NCBI RefSeq assembly: GCF_029603155.1
Contig: NZ_JAPMUA010000004.1
Location: 62,001 to 126,000, forward strand
DNA: 64,000 bases
Reading direction: 5' to 3'
Source: Galbibacter pacificus
Lineage (GTDB): Bacteria > Bacteroidota > Bacteroidia > Flavobacteriales > Flavobacteriaceae
Both the position numbers and the translations under genes were made by a program. Each line of letters begins with the position of its first letter. The stretch's first letter is position 1. A model generated the notes under the pieces. It had not been told where the DNA came from, searched no databases, and saw only the letters and a program-made list of their open reading frames with translations. Below are positions 15,375 through 22,438 of the stretch, piece by piece.

Positions 15375-15768
15375 TCACTTACTTAAAGTTCGGCCCTTCC
15401 CTATGTGAAGTTTTGCTTAGGTACTATGGCGTCTGCTGACTTCTCACGACAAGCTTTACGCCGTGTTTCCCAGAAAAACGTCCACACCTCCGTGAGACCT
15501 CCCTAGGTAGGACCGATAACTTTCATCCCAGCTACCCGCCACATTTACCATATTGCCTCCGGGCAGTATTGGACTTCGGTTTGTGCAGCAACCTTGTCCA
15601 GACAATTTTGGCCTTATATGTAGTTTCTGTTCGTCAGGCCGGGATTTTGCCGCCAGCTTCCTTCAGATTCCACCTCGCAATGGACACCCTTGCTCTTGGC
15701 TAACACTTCCCACTGTTAGAGCATGTTCGGGACTTGCACCCTATAGTTATCGCCCATGCTAGGCGCAC

Positions 15769-15803
15769 TAAAAAAAGCGGCTTCCCTACAGGAAACCGCT
15801 TTT
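15769..15803 (-). terminator. Intrinsic terminator of PepSY-like copy A, also the intron target
   Basis: On the minus strand AAAGCGG.TTCC pairs with GGGAAGCCGCTTT around a TGTA loop, followed by TTTTTTTA. The intron's GTGCG follows the run without a gap. The stem is 38 nt after the stop of the gene at 15842-16144. Confidence 0.88.
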
Positions 15804-15841
15804 CAAACGTAATTAAAATAAACGAAGCTTATATGTCGTTA

Positions 15842-16144
15842 TTATTTCTGGATCCACTCTCCACTTTCGTTGGCATATAGTGTAGAAGTTTCTTCTCCTA
15901 CGGTTACTTCTAATTTATATTCAGAAGCTTCATTTTTATATGCTTTAGAAATTTCAGCTCCAGGGAAATCTGCAGCTAATGCATCGGTAATTGCTTGAGG
16001 AACTTCAGCTACTTCAATCTCTTGATATTCTTCTTGAACCATGTAAATATCTTCTGCTATTCCATCGTGGAAGATTACAGGGGTTGCTGCAAATGATGCA
16101 AAACTACCAAGTGTCAATGCGGATACTAAAACTAACTTTTTCAT
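15842..16144 (-). CDS. Secreted PepSY-like protein (copy A)
   Basis: A 100-residue exported protein with the signal peptide MKKLVLVSALTLGSFASFA and a mature PepSY-like part. The helix is VPQAITDALAADFPG, then SEYKLEVTVGEETSTLYAN, ending GEWIQK. It has the same length as copy B at 13352-13654 and the same ends, and differs mostly in the acidic segment after the signal peptide. It has its own strong terminator, which served as the insertion site of the group II intron. The two copies probably arose by tandem duplication before the intron arrived. Confidence 0.85.
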   Translation of the reverse strand: MKKLVLVSALTLGSFASFAATPVIFHDGIAEDIYMVQEEYQEIEVAEVPQAITDALAADFPGAEISKAYKNEASEYKLEVTVGEETSTLYANESGEWIQK

Positions 16145-16205
16145 AATAAATGGGTTTTTATGATTAATATATTATTTGTTTCTTAATTCTGTTTGATTAA
16201 TATAT

Positions 16206-16222
16206 TACCATATTTATACCAA
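16206..16222 (-). promoter_or_regulatory. Conserved direct repeat upstream of PepSY-like copy A
   Basis: TACCA-N6-TACCAA on the plus strand, 62 nt before the ATG, with the same half-sites and spacing as the element before copy B. Further upstream both genes also have repeated TTTACACAC/ATACAC units, at about 13781-13812 and 16305-16350. Confidence 0.45.
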
Positions 16223-16368
16223 AGCAAGCACCCGTATGCCCTTTATATATAATACGCTGATATATAAGTAATTATGACATTAAAGTATATCAAGCCTTTT
16301 TTTAAAAGTGTGTAAAAAAGCGTGTATCAAGAAGTATTGTGTGTAAAAAATATACAGCCCGAACAACA

Positions 16369-16407
16369 AAACCCCATTATACCATACTGATAATGAGGTT
16401 TTTAAAA
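16369..16407 (-). terminator. Terminator after the DUF4301 gene
   Basis: AACCTCATTAT pairs with ATAATGGGGTT on the minus strand with one mismatch, followed by a short TTT. It lies 11 nt past the DUF4301 stop and ends the operon that begins near 20049. Confidence 0.55.
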
Positions 16408-16417
16408 TGAATATTTT

Positions 16418-17980
16418 TTACTTGTCTTTTACCTGATGGGCTGGCTTTAATAAGTCTACCACTGTTTTGACTGGATTAAACGTTGTAAGCGGTACCTCTA
16501 CAAAAATGGTGTTCCAAAATGCCATCCCGCCATTCCACAAACCGGGAAGCTCCAAGGCCTTTAACTCTTTCCCGTCCTTTGTTTTAGTGGTTATAAAAGC
16601 TTGTTGCTTGTTTATATAGTCCAGTAAATTGTACTTTTCCCCTTTGTAATTTTTGGTGCTGCATACTATATCTACGGGGTTAAAGTGGGTTGCGTTGTTT
16701 AAAATATCCTTCTGGAATTTATTGTTCCCATCTATTTGGGGAGATTCTACTATTTGAAGCGATATGTTACCATCTTCGTCCTTAATCCAAAATGGACCGC
16801 CCCCGGGTTCGCCTTCGTTTTTTACCATTCCGCATATCCTAATCGGGGCGTTTAGTTTTTCCTTTAAAAACTCAATTTGATAGATTTCCTTATACTTGTC
16901 CACATCGGGCTTTACATGTACATTAAGGTTGTTTTTTAAAAAGTCCTTGATTTCTTCAATTTTGGCTTCACTGGGTTCTTCATTGTCAAGGAGCTTGGCA
17001 TATTCAAAAACTTTGGACTGAATTTCGAGCAATTTGCCCGCCAGTATTTTTTTGTATTCGGCCACTTCATGCTTGTATTTGTATACAACCACATTGTCTA
17101 TATTCTTAACAAAAATAATGTCGGCGTCCTGCTCGTTTAGGTTTTCTATTAAAGCACCGTGACCGCCTGGCCTAAAAAGTATTTCTCCCGATTCTAGCCT
17201 AAAAGGTTCGTTTTCCATATCGACCGCAATGGTATCTGTAGATTCTTTTTGAAAAGAAAATGATGTTTTAAAGGAAACGCCTGTTTTTTCTTCCACCCGT
17301 TTTTTTATTTTTTCCATTTCATCATCAAAATCGTTGTTGTGTTCTTTAGAAATGGTAAAATGAAGGTTGGCCGTTCCTTTGGATTCGTCGTAAAGAGCAG
17401 CTTCATACATATGTTCCTCAAAAGCAGTGGCCGGATGCGTTTTGTATTTATGGAAAGGAAGCAGGCCTTTGGGACTGGATCCGTAATCGAATTCATCTTT
17501 GTCCAACAGGATTTTTATAAAATAATATTTTTGGAAATGATCGGGAAGGTTTAGAAAATCCGGGTGTTTTTCAACAAATCTTTTAATTACGGCTTCGTAA
17601 AACGGAAACTTTTCAACCCCAATAAAAAATGTCCTGATAATATCGGCTTTTTCTCTGTTTACATAAGCGTTAATTGTTTCGTTGGCGGGATTATAATTGT
17701 TTAAAAACTGAAAAAGTGCCTTAAACATTCGGGTTGCCGCCCCGGAAGCAGGAACAAATTTTAATAGATTCAGCGTGTCTTTCTGTTTCTCGAACAGCGA
17801 TATGTATTTTTCCTTTTCTGCATCAGAAAATTGATGGATCCCATGATCTATGGTAGCTGCCGCCAATAAATTTACATAAGGGATGCCTCGCTTAAAAGTC
17901 TCTATTTGTTCGGTTACCTGACTTTCACTTATTCCCTTTTTTTGCATTTGTTTTTTATCGGCTTCCGTAAGGTCTATCAT
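16418..17980 (-). CDS. DUF4301 family protein
   Basis: A 520-residue cytoplasmic protein of the Bacteroidota family DUF4301. Near residue 80 it has KFVPASGAATRMFK and near residue 265 FRPGGHGALIENLN, followed by a DADIIFVKNIDNV stretch. The order resembles UDP-sugar pyrophosphorylase-like nucleotidyltransferases (glycine-rich loop, then a GGHGAL sugar/nucleotide loop). The biochemical role is not known. Its start overlaps the end of the NadR-like kinase gene by 26 nt, so it is coupled to the thiamine-binding/PnuC/kinase genes and probably acts with them. Confidence 0.85.
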   Translation of the reverse strand: MIDLTEADKKQMQKKGISESQVTEQIETFKRGIPYVNLLAAATIDHGIHQFSDAEKEKYISLFEKQKDTLNLLKFVPASGAATRMFKALFQFLNNYNPANETINAYVNREKADIIRTFFIGVEKFPFYEAVIKRFVEKHPDFLNLPDHFQKYYFIKILLDKDEFDYGSSPKGLLPFHKYKTHPATAFEEHMYEAALYDESKGTANLHFTISKEHNNDFDDEMEKIKKRVEEKTGVSFKTSFSFQKESTDTIAVDMENEPFRLESGEILFRPGGHGALIENLNEQDADIIFVKNIDNVVVYKYKHEVAEYKKILAGKLLEIQSKVFEYAKLLDNEEPSEAKIEEIKDFLKNNLNVHVKPDVDKYKEIYQIEFLKEKLNAPIRICGMVKNEGEPGGGPFWIKDEDGNISLQIVESPQIDGNNKFQKDILNNATHFNPVDIVCSTKNYKGEKYNLLDYINKQQAFITTKTKDGKELKALELPGLWNGGMAFWNTIFVEVPLTTFNPVKTVVDLLKPAHQVKDK

Positions 17981-18539
17981 TTTTTAAAATTTTTTCAACT
18001 TGGTTAATAGCCTGTTTTAATCTTGTTTCCAGGTTTCCTTTTAGCACAAAGTAGGGTTTATTGTATGTATCGAGGGCATTTTTGAAGCGCTTGAACATGG
18101 CTTCACGTTCATTGGGCTTGTCCCTAAGGACATCTTCTTCCCATGGAACATCAATATACGTTAAAAAATATAATTCGTAATTATTTTCCAAGGCATATTT
18201 TTCAATTTTAGGGTCGCAATATCCATTGTAATAGGCTTCAGAATATACTTTTATTTCCAGTAGGTTGGTGTCGCAAAAAAGTACTTTATTGGTATGTAAG
18301 GTCAATTGGTTTTCTTCCTTCATCTGCCCTTCAGCAATAATTGGCAAATCCTCTTTTGTGCAAAGCTCTTTTTGAGTATTCCATTTTGCCTCCAGATAGG
18401 CCCGCATGTATTCAGGTACCCATTTTGTATTAAAATGTGCAGCTAAAGATTTTGCCAAAGTGGTTTTCCCGGTAGATTCAGGACCAAAAAGCACTATTTT
18501 AACAATGTTTCCGGGCTTTTGTTTAAATTTTTCTTCCAT
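17955..18539 (-). CDS. NadR-like P-loop kinase (ribosylnicotinamide kinase-like)
   Basis: A 194-residue P-loop NTPase similar to the C-terminal ribosylnicotinamide kinase domain of NadR. Walker A is GPESTGKTT at residues 19-27. Other family marks are WVPEYMRAYL near 49 and FCDTNLLEIKVYSE near 102. It lacks the nucleotidyltransferase half of NadR. It overlaps the PnuC gene by 46 nt upstream and DUF4301 by 26 nt downstream. Next to PnuC, such a kinase traps the imported vitamin by phosphorylation. The vitamin could be nicotinamide riboside or, given the thiamine-binding neighbour, thiamine. Confidence 0.85.
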   Translation of the reverse strand: MEEKFKQKPGNIVKIVLFGPESTGKTTLAKSLAAHFNTKWVPEYMRAYLEAKWNTQKELCTKEDLPIIAEGQMKEENQLTLHTNKVLFCDTNLLEIKVYSEAYYNGYCDPKIEKYALENNYELYFLTYIDVPWEEDVLRDKPNEREAMFKRFKNALDTYNKPYFVLKGNLETRLKQAINQVEKILKNDRPYGSR

Positions 18540-19132
18540 GCTTTATATCCGTATATTGCTATAATGGTTAAAATGGCGTAAAGAAAACCAGACATAACTA
18601 AGCCCTTAAACAGGTATAAAGGGACTGAAATTACATCGCCAATAATCCAAAAAGTCCAGTTTTCGAGCTTTTTCTTTGCCATGAGCCACATACCGGCAAA
18701 GAAAATGGCCGTTGTGAGCACATCTACATATGAAAACCATGATTGCCATTTCTCAAAATATTCATAAACCCCAACAACAAAAATTACAGCGCCAAAAAAT
18801 AAAAGGAACACGATTTTTTTTTCTTTTGATGTGGTCCTGGTAATAGGAATAAAATGCGTGGCGTCTACTTTACGTGTCCATAAGTACCAGCCGTAAATAC
18901 TCATTGAAAAATAATATGCATTTATAAGCATGTCTCCCAATAAACCATATTGCAGCAACAAATACACATATATGGCCGTGCTGATGATTCCGGTGGGATA
19001 TACCAGGATATTTTCCCGTTTAGAATACCATACGCTCAAGAGCCCAAAAACAATGGCAATTGCTTCTAAAACAATATACGGCATTGGCACTCCTTGGTAT
19101 TGGGCAAAAAACCAATCAAAAATGTGGCTCAT
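18494..19132 (-). CDS. pnuC: PnuC-family vitamin transporter
   Basis: A 212-residue inner-membrane facilitator of the PnuC family with about seven helices. The family signature NAYYFSMSIYGWYLW is present near residue 80, and IGDVISVPLYLFKGL near 165. PnuC proteins carry nicotinamide riboside; close relatives named PnuT carry thiamine. Its ends overlap both the thiamine-binding-like gene (17 nt) and the NadR-like kinase (46 nt). Transport in this family is driven by phosphorylation of the vitamin inside the cell, which fits the neighbouring kinase. Whether it is PnuC or PnuT cannot be decided here. Confidence 0.88.
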   Translation of the reverse strand: MSHIFDWFFAQYQGVPMPYIVLEAIAIVFGLLSVWYSKRENILVYPTGIISTAIYVYLLLQYGLLGDMLINAYYFSMSIYGWYLWTRKVDATHFIPITRTTSKEKKIVFLLFFGAVIFVVGVYEYFEKWQSWFSYVDVLTTAIFFAGMWLMAKKKLENWTFWIIGDVISVPLYLFKGLVMSGFLYAILTIIAIYGYKAWKKNLNKSPETLLK

Positions 19133-19376
19133 AATCGCTTCTGTCGGTTTTTACAAGCTTCATGTACAGCAAACCTTTATCGATCATCCCAAAAGCTTCC
19201 TTGATTTCCTTTGTCAAAACCTGCATCACTTCATCATAATCGCCATAAACTTGTGTACTCAATGGGTTTTCGAGCACCGTTAAGCCACTTGCGCGCATTT
19301 TTTTTATGAAATGGATAATGGATGGCTCATAATCGTCTTGAATGGGCGTTAATGTTAACTCTACTGATATTTTCAT
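19116..19376 (-). CDS. Thiamine-binding-like protein (MTH1187/YkoF family)
   Basis: An 86-residue single-domain ferredoxin-like protein of the MTH1187/YkoF family, which includes thiamine- and HMP-binding proteins. The start KISVELTLTPIQDDY and the YGDYDEVMQVLTKEI segment are typical. It has no signal peptide. It is followed with a 17-nt overlap by the PnuC-type transporter gene. Its presence suggests that the operon handles thiamine or a related compound, but ligand residues cannot be verified here. Confidence 0.78.
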   Translation of the reverse strand: MKISVELTLTPIQDDYEPSIIHFIKKMRASGLTVLENPLSTQVYGDYDEVMQVLTKEIKEAFGMIDKGLLYMKLVKTDRSDYEPHF

Positions 19377-19425
19377 TTGTTTAAATTTTTATAGTTGTAA
19401 TTTACTATTCAACAGTCAATTTCTT

Positions 19426-20049
19426 TTACAGTTCTATTGCATACGCACAGGTAAAACCATCAAACTCTAAAAAAACTGCTTTATATTTTTTTACGGTTTC
19501 ATTATAAAAAATCCAACTCACCGTTTTTTTATCCATAAGCTTAAACGGAATTACTTTAGCATGTTGTTTAAAACTCATTCCTTCGGTTGCAAAAATTTTG
19601 TACAGGCTTTCCTTAATGCACCATACAACCGTAAGCGGCCTTACATCGGCATCGGACAAAAAATTGTATTCGTAATCCACAAACTTATGGGCTATTACAC
19701 TTATTTTTTCCCGTTGCTTTTCAATATCGATCCCAACTTTTAAAGTATCGCTTATTATAATACCGGAAAAAATAAAAGAATGTGTTATCGATATCTCTTT
19801 GCCATCTTTTAAATGCGGCTTTCCGTTAGTATCATAATACAGGTCGGAAGTTTTATAACCGGCCGCCTTGAGCAGTTGCCGCACGCTTAAAAAACCTCTT
19901 TGGTGAATTTCAGACTTCATATTGCCCAGCCTTAATTTACAATTGGCCGTAAGCTCAATACCATCCATTAATCTCCCCTTGGGCTCTTCTATCTTCCAAA
20001 TCAATACTTTAGTGCCCCGGCAAGGCGTTATAGTTTTATAAAGAGGCAT
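19426..20049 (-). CDS. 4'-phosphopantetheinyl transferase superfamily protein
   Basis: A 207-residue Sfp-type transferase that moves the phosphopantetheine arm of CoA to carrier-protein serines. The Mg-binding motif VGIDIEKQ is near residue 110 and the catalytic WCIKESLYK near 143. ITHSFIFSG near 90 matches the first conserved block. It is read divergently from ahcY and lies 49 nt upstream of the thiamine-binding-like gene on the same strand, so it may be the first gene of that operon. The carrier-protein target is unknown. Confidence 0.87.
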   Translation of the reverse strand: MPLYKTITPCRGTKVLIWKIEEPKGRLMDGIELTANCKLRLGNMKSEIHQRGFLSVRQLLKAAGYKTSDLYYDTNGKPHLKDGKEISITHSFIFSGIIISDTLKVGIDIEKQREKISVIAHKFVDYEYNFLSDADVRPLTVVWCIKESLYKIFATEGMSFKQHAKVIPFKLMDKKTVSWIFYNETVKKYKAVFLEFDGFTCAYAIEL

Positions 20050-20070
20050 GTATAATACAAGTTAATTATG

Positions 20071-20078
20071 TAACTTTG
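20071..20078 (+). promoter_or_regulatory. -7 promoter element for ahcY
   Basis: TAACTTTG matches TAnnTTTG and lies 79 nt before the ahcY ATG. No clear TTTG is seen at the -33 position, so support is partial. Confidence 0.45.
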
Positions 20079-20156
20079 CACCAGATTTTGTGGTTCAAGA
20101 TCACTATTAAAAAAAGCAATTTTGTTGCTTAACGAACGTAAAAATAAGAAAGTAAT

Positions 20157-21473
20157 ATGAGTACCAAAACAATTCCTTATGTAGCTTACAAAGTAAAAGA
20201 CATTTCTTTGGCAGAATGGGGAAGAAAAGAAATAGAATTGGCCGAAGCCGAAATGCCCGGTTTAATGTCCTTAAGAGAAGAATATAAGGACGAACAACCC
20301 TTAAAAGGCGCCCGTATAGCAGGATGTTTACACATGACCGTTCAAACTGCCGTACTTATAGAAACATTGATTGCATTAGGGGCCGAAGTTACATGGAGCT
20401 CATGCAATATATACTCTACCCAAGATGAAGCCGCCGCTGCCATTGCTGCTGCCGGTATCCCCGTATATGCGTGGAAAGGCATGAACGAAGAAGAATTTGA
20501 CTGGTGCATAGAGCAAACGCTTTTCTTTGGAGAAGACAGAAAACCATTGAATATGATTTTGGACGATGGTGGCGACCTTACCAATATGGTGCTGGACAAA
20601 TATCCAGAACTTTCCAAAGATGTAAAAGGCTTGTCCGAAGAAACAACTACAGGCGTACATCGCTTGTACGAGCGCGTAAAAAATGGCACATTACCTATGC
20701 CCGCAATAAACGTAAACGATTCGGTGACCAAATCGAAGTTCGACAACAAATATGGGTGTCGCGAAAGTGCCGTTGATGCAATTAGAAGAGCAACAGACGT
20801 TATGTTGGCCGGAAAACGTGTGGTAGTGTGCGGTTATGGAGATGTTGGTAAAGGTACCGCGGCCTCTTTTAAAGGCGCCGGATCTATTGTTACCGTTACC
20901 GAGATAGATCCTATTTGTGCACTTCAGGCCGCAATGGACGGATATGAGGTGAAAAAATTGGAAACAGTTATCGAAAAAGCCGATATCGTTATAACCACCA
21001 CCGGAAACCGGGACATTGTTACTGGCAAGCATTTTGAAAAAATGAAAGACAAGACCATTGTTTGTAATATTGGTCATTTCGACAACGAGATCGACGTTGC
21101 ATGGCTTAATAAAAACCATGGAAACACCAAAATAAACATCAAACCGCAAGTAGACAAATATACCGTTAACGGAAAAGACATTATCCTATTGGCCCAGGGC
21201 CGTTTGGTAAACTTAGGTTGTGCCACAGGGCATCCAAGCTTTGTTATGAGCAACTCGTTTACCAACCAAACGTTGGCTCAAATAGAATTGTGGAACAATT
21301 CCAACAAATACCAAAACGAGGTTTATATGCTTCCAAAGCATTTAGACGAAAAAGTGGCAAAACTTCATTTAGAAAAAATAGGCGTAGAGCTTACCGAACT
21401 CAATGAAGAACAGGCCAGATACATAGGCGTAGCGGTAGAAGGGCCCTTTAAGCCCGAGTATTATAGGTACTAA
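20157..21473 (+). CDS. ahcY: Adenosylhomocysteinase
   Basis: S-adenosylhomocysteine hydrolase splits SAH into adenosine and homocysteine with bound NAD and keeps the methylation cycle running. At 438 residues it is the normal bacterial size. It has the substrate segments GCLHMTVQTAVL and SSCNIYSTQDEAAAA, the NAD-binding loop VVCGYGDVGKGTA near residue 222 and the conserved C-terminus KPEYYRY that closes the neighbouring subunit's site. It is monocistronic, with a terminator at 21498-21535. Confidence 0.98.
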   Translation: MSTKTIPYVAYKVKDISLAEWGRKEIELAEAEMPGLMSLREEYKDEQPLKGARIAGCLHMTVQTAVLIETLIALGAEVTWSSCNIYSTQDEAAAAIAAAGIPVYAWKGMNEEEFDWCIEQTLFFGEDRKPLNMILDDGGDLTNMVLDKYPELSKDVKGLSEETTTGVHRLYERVKNGTLPMPAINVNDSVTKSKFDNKYGCRESAVDAIRRATDVMLAGKRVVVCGYGDVGKGTAASFKGAGSIVTVTEIDPICALQAAMDGYEVKKLETVIEKADIVITTTGNRDIVTGKHFEKMKDKTIVCNIGHFDNEIDVAWLNKNHGNTKINIKPQVDKYTVNGKDIILLAQGRLVNLGCATGHPSFVMSNSFTNQTLAQIELWNNSNKYQNEVYMLPKHLDEKVAKLHLEKIGVELTELNEEQARYIGVAVEGPFKPEYYRY

Positions 21474-21497
21474 ACCTTTACAATTAAAAAAAATCAA

Positions 21498-21535
21498 AAA
21501 AAAGCAGTTATATATCCTTATAGCTGCTTTTTTTT
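21498..21535 (+). terminator. ahcY intrinsic terminator
   Basis: AAAGCAGTTATA pairs with TATAGCTGCTTT (one G-U) around a six-base loop, with eight T in a row including the last three of the stem. Confidence 0.88.
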
Positions 21536-21566
21536 ATACATCATTTTCTTAGTTTCTGGGGCAATT

Positions 21567-21647
21567 ACACCGATAAGCGGTGTAGCAGGTTTTACGCTAC
21601 CAGTTATAGCAAATCATATATAAAAGTTTGCTATAAGCTAACCGCTT
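21567..21647. other. Candidate structured element with three stems
   Basis: AAGCGGT (21575-21581) can pair with ACCGCTT (21641-21647). Inside lie GTAGC/GCTAC (21582-21600) and the perfect ten-base TTATAGCAAA/TTTGCTATAA (21604-21636), giving a three-way junction. An alternative first hairpin is ACACCG/CGGTGT (21567-21583). It may be a small RNA or a remnant of a miniature mobile element. Confidence 0.45.
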
Positions 21648-21781
21648 CAATCCTTATTGCATAATAATCAACATATTTACTTTTTGGTCAGATCATTTTT
21701 TATAACTTAACGTAGGTTCCATATAATAACACATATTAATATTAAGCTCGATTTTAGATTAGTTATATTCCACAAACAACT

Positions 21782-21837
21782 CCTGCAAGGTCTTTTTTTT
21801 ACCTTGTATGTGCATTCCTGCTGTAAAACCTTGCAGG
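21782..21837. repeat. CCTGCAAGGT inverted repeat, copy 1
   Basis: CCTGCAAGGT at 21782-21791, a related ACCTTGTATG at about 21801-21810, and ACCTTGCAGG at 21828-21837. A similar hairpin occurs at 48315-48344 in another gap, so this is probably a dispersed intergenic repeat. Confidence 0.5.
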
Positions 21838-21878
21838 AATAATCAAGCTCAATAGAGTCTCGAACCCACGTTAAATTA

Positions 21879-22357
21879 ATGCATATGGCTTATGACGATA
21901 AGAAAATAAAAGTTCCACGGTTTAACGAAGAATCCGGGTTTTATACCACAAAAAAACGCTCAAAAATGATGGGCCGCATAAAAGGTATAAACACCAAACC
22001 CGAATTGTTGTTCCGGAAAGCCCTGTGGAAAAAAGGCATCCGTTACCGCTTAAACAATGAAAAATTACCGGGAAAGCCAGATATTTCAATTAAAAAATAC
22101 CGATTGGCAATTTTTATTGACGGCGAGTTCTGGCATGGTTACAACTGGCCAGAAAAAAGCATGCAATAACGCGAAACAGAGCCTTTTGGGTCCCCAAAAT
22201 AGAAAGAAACATGCAACGCGACCGGGAAGTAAACGCCCAATTGGCAGAAATGGATTATACCGTTTTTAGGTTTTGGACGCACGAAATTAAAAAAGAACTG
22301 GACAAATGCATAAACGATGTGCTAGTTTATATCAATACCGGTAGGATAGATTGGTAG
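21879..22357 (+). pseudogene. vsr: Very-short-patch repair (Vsr-like) endonuclease, frameshifted
   Basis: Vsr nicks T-G mismatches left by cytosine deamination. The first 96 codons hold the N-terminal part (KMMGRIKGINTKPELLFRKAL) and the catalytic-region segment FIDGEFWHGYNW. The frame then stops at 22167-22169. One extra A in the six-A run at about 22153-22158 would continue into KKHAITRNRAFWVPKIERN and on to the stop at 22355-22357, restoring a full-length protein of about 159 residues. So the gene is broken by a one-base deletion, or the run length was misread. No dcm-like cytosine methylase is in the window. Confidence 0.85.
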
Positions 22358-22379
22358 CAACTTTAGCACTGCAAAAAAC

Positions 22380-22411
22380 AAAAAGGGTCACCGTTCTGGG
22401 TGACCCTTTTT
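22380..22411. terminator. Bidirectional terminator between vsr and ctaD
   Basis: AAAAGGGTCACC and GGTGACCCTTTT form a perfect 12-bp stem around a six-base centre, with A and T runs on both sides. It serves vsr on the plus strand and the act-cta operon on the minus strand. Confidence 0.85.
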
Positions 22412-22438
22412 AAATTTTGTTTTATTTATAAAATCTTA

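Larger units (their letters stand above)
13869..15768 (-). mobile_element. Group II intron, probable class IIC, inserted behind a terminator
   Basis: A 1900-bp group II intron. The 5' end is GTGCGCC (minus strand, from 15768), matching the GUGYG consensus. The 3' end is at 13869 after domain VI. The structured domain I region runs from 15768 to about 15380. Domain IV holds a reverse transcriptase ORF without an HNH endonuclease domain. The insertion point directly follows the T-run of a strong intrinsic terminator (15769-15803), the site preference known for class IIC introns. It separates two paralogous PepSY-like genes. The maturase reading frame is interrupted, so mobility is doubtful. Confidence 0.88.
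21474..21878. other. Intergenic region between ahcY and vsr
   Basis: No gene is seen. The region holds the ahcY terminator, a multi-stem structure at 21567-21647 and a CCTGCAAGGT inverted repeat at 21782-21837. The interval 21648-21780 is AT-rich with nothing recognisable. Confidence 0.7.

Noticed and set aside
15553..15762. Small ORF in the 5' part of the group II intron
   Set aside because: It lies in the structured domain I RNA, on the strand opposite to the intron.
21879..22357. Restriction-modification or anti-phage locus around vsr
   Set aside because: No methylase, restriction enzyme or defence gene is adjacent; vsr stands alone and is frameshifted.
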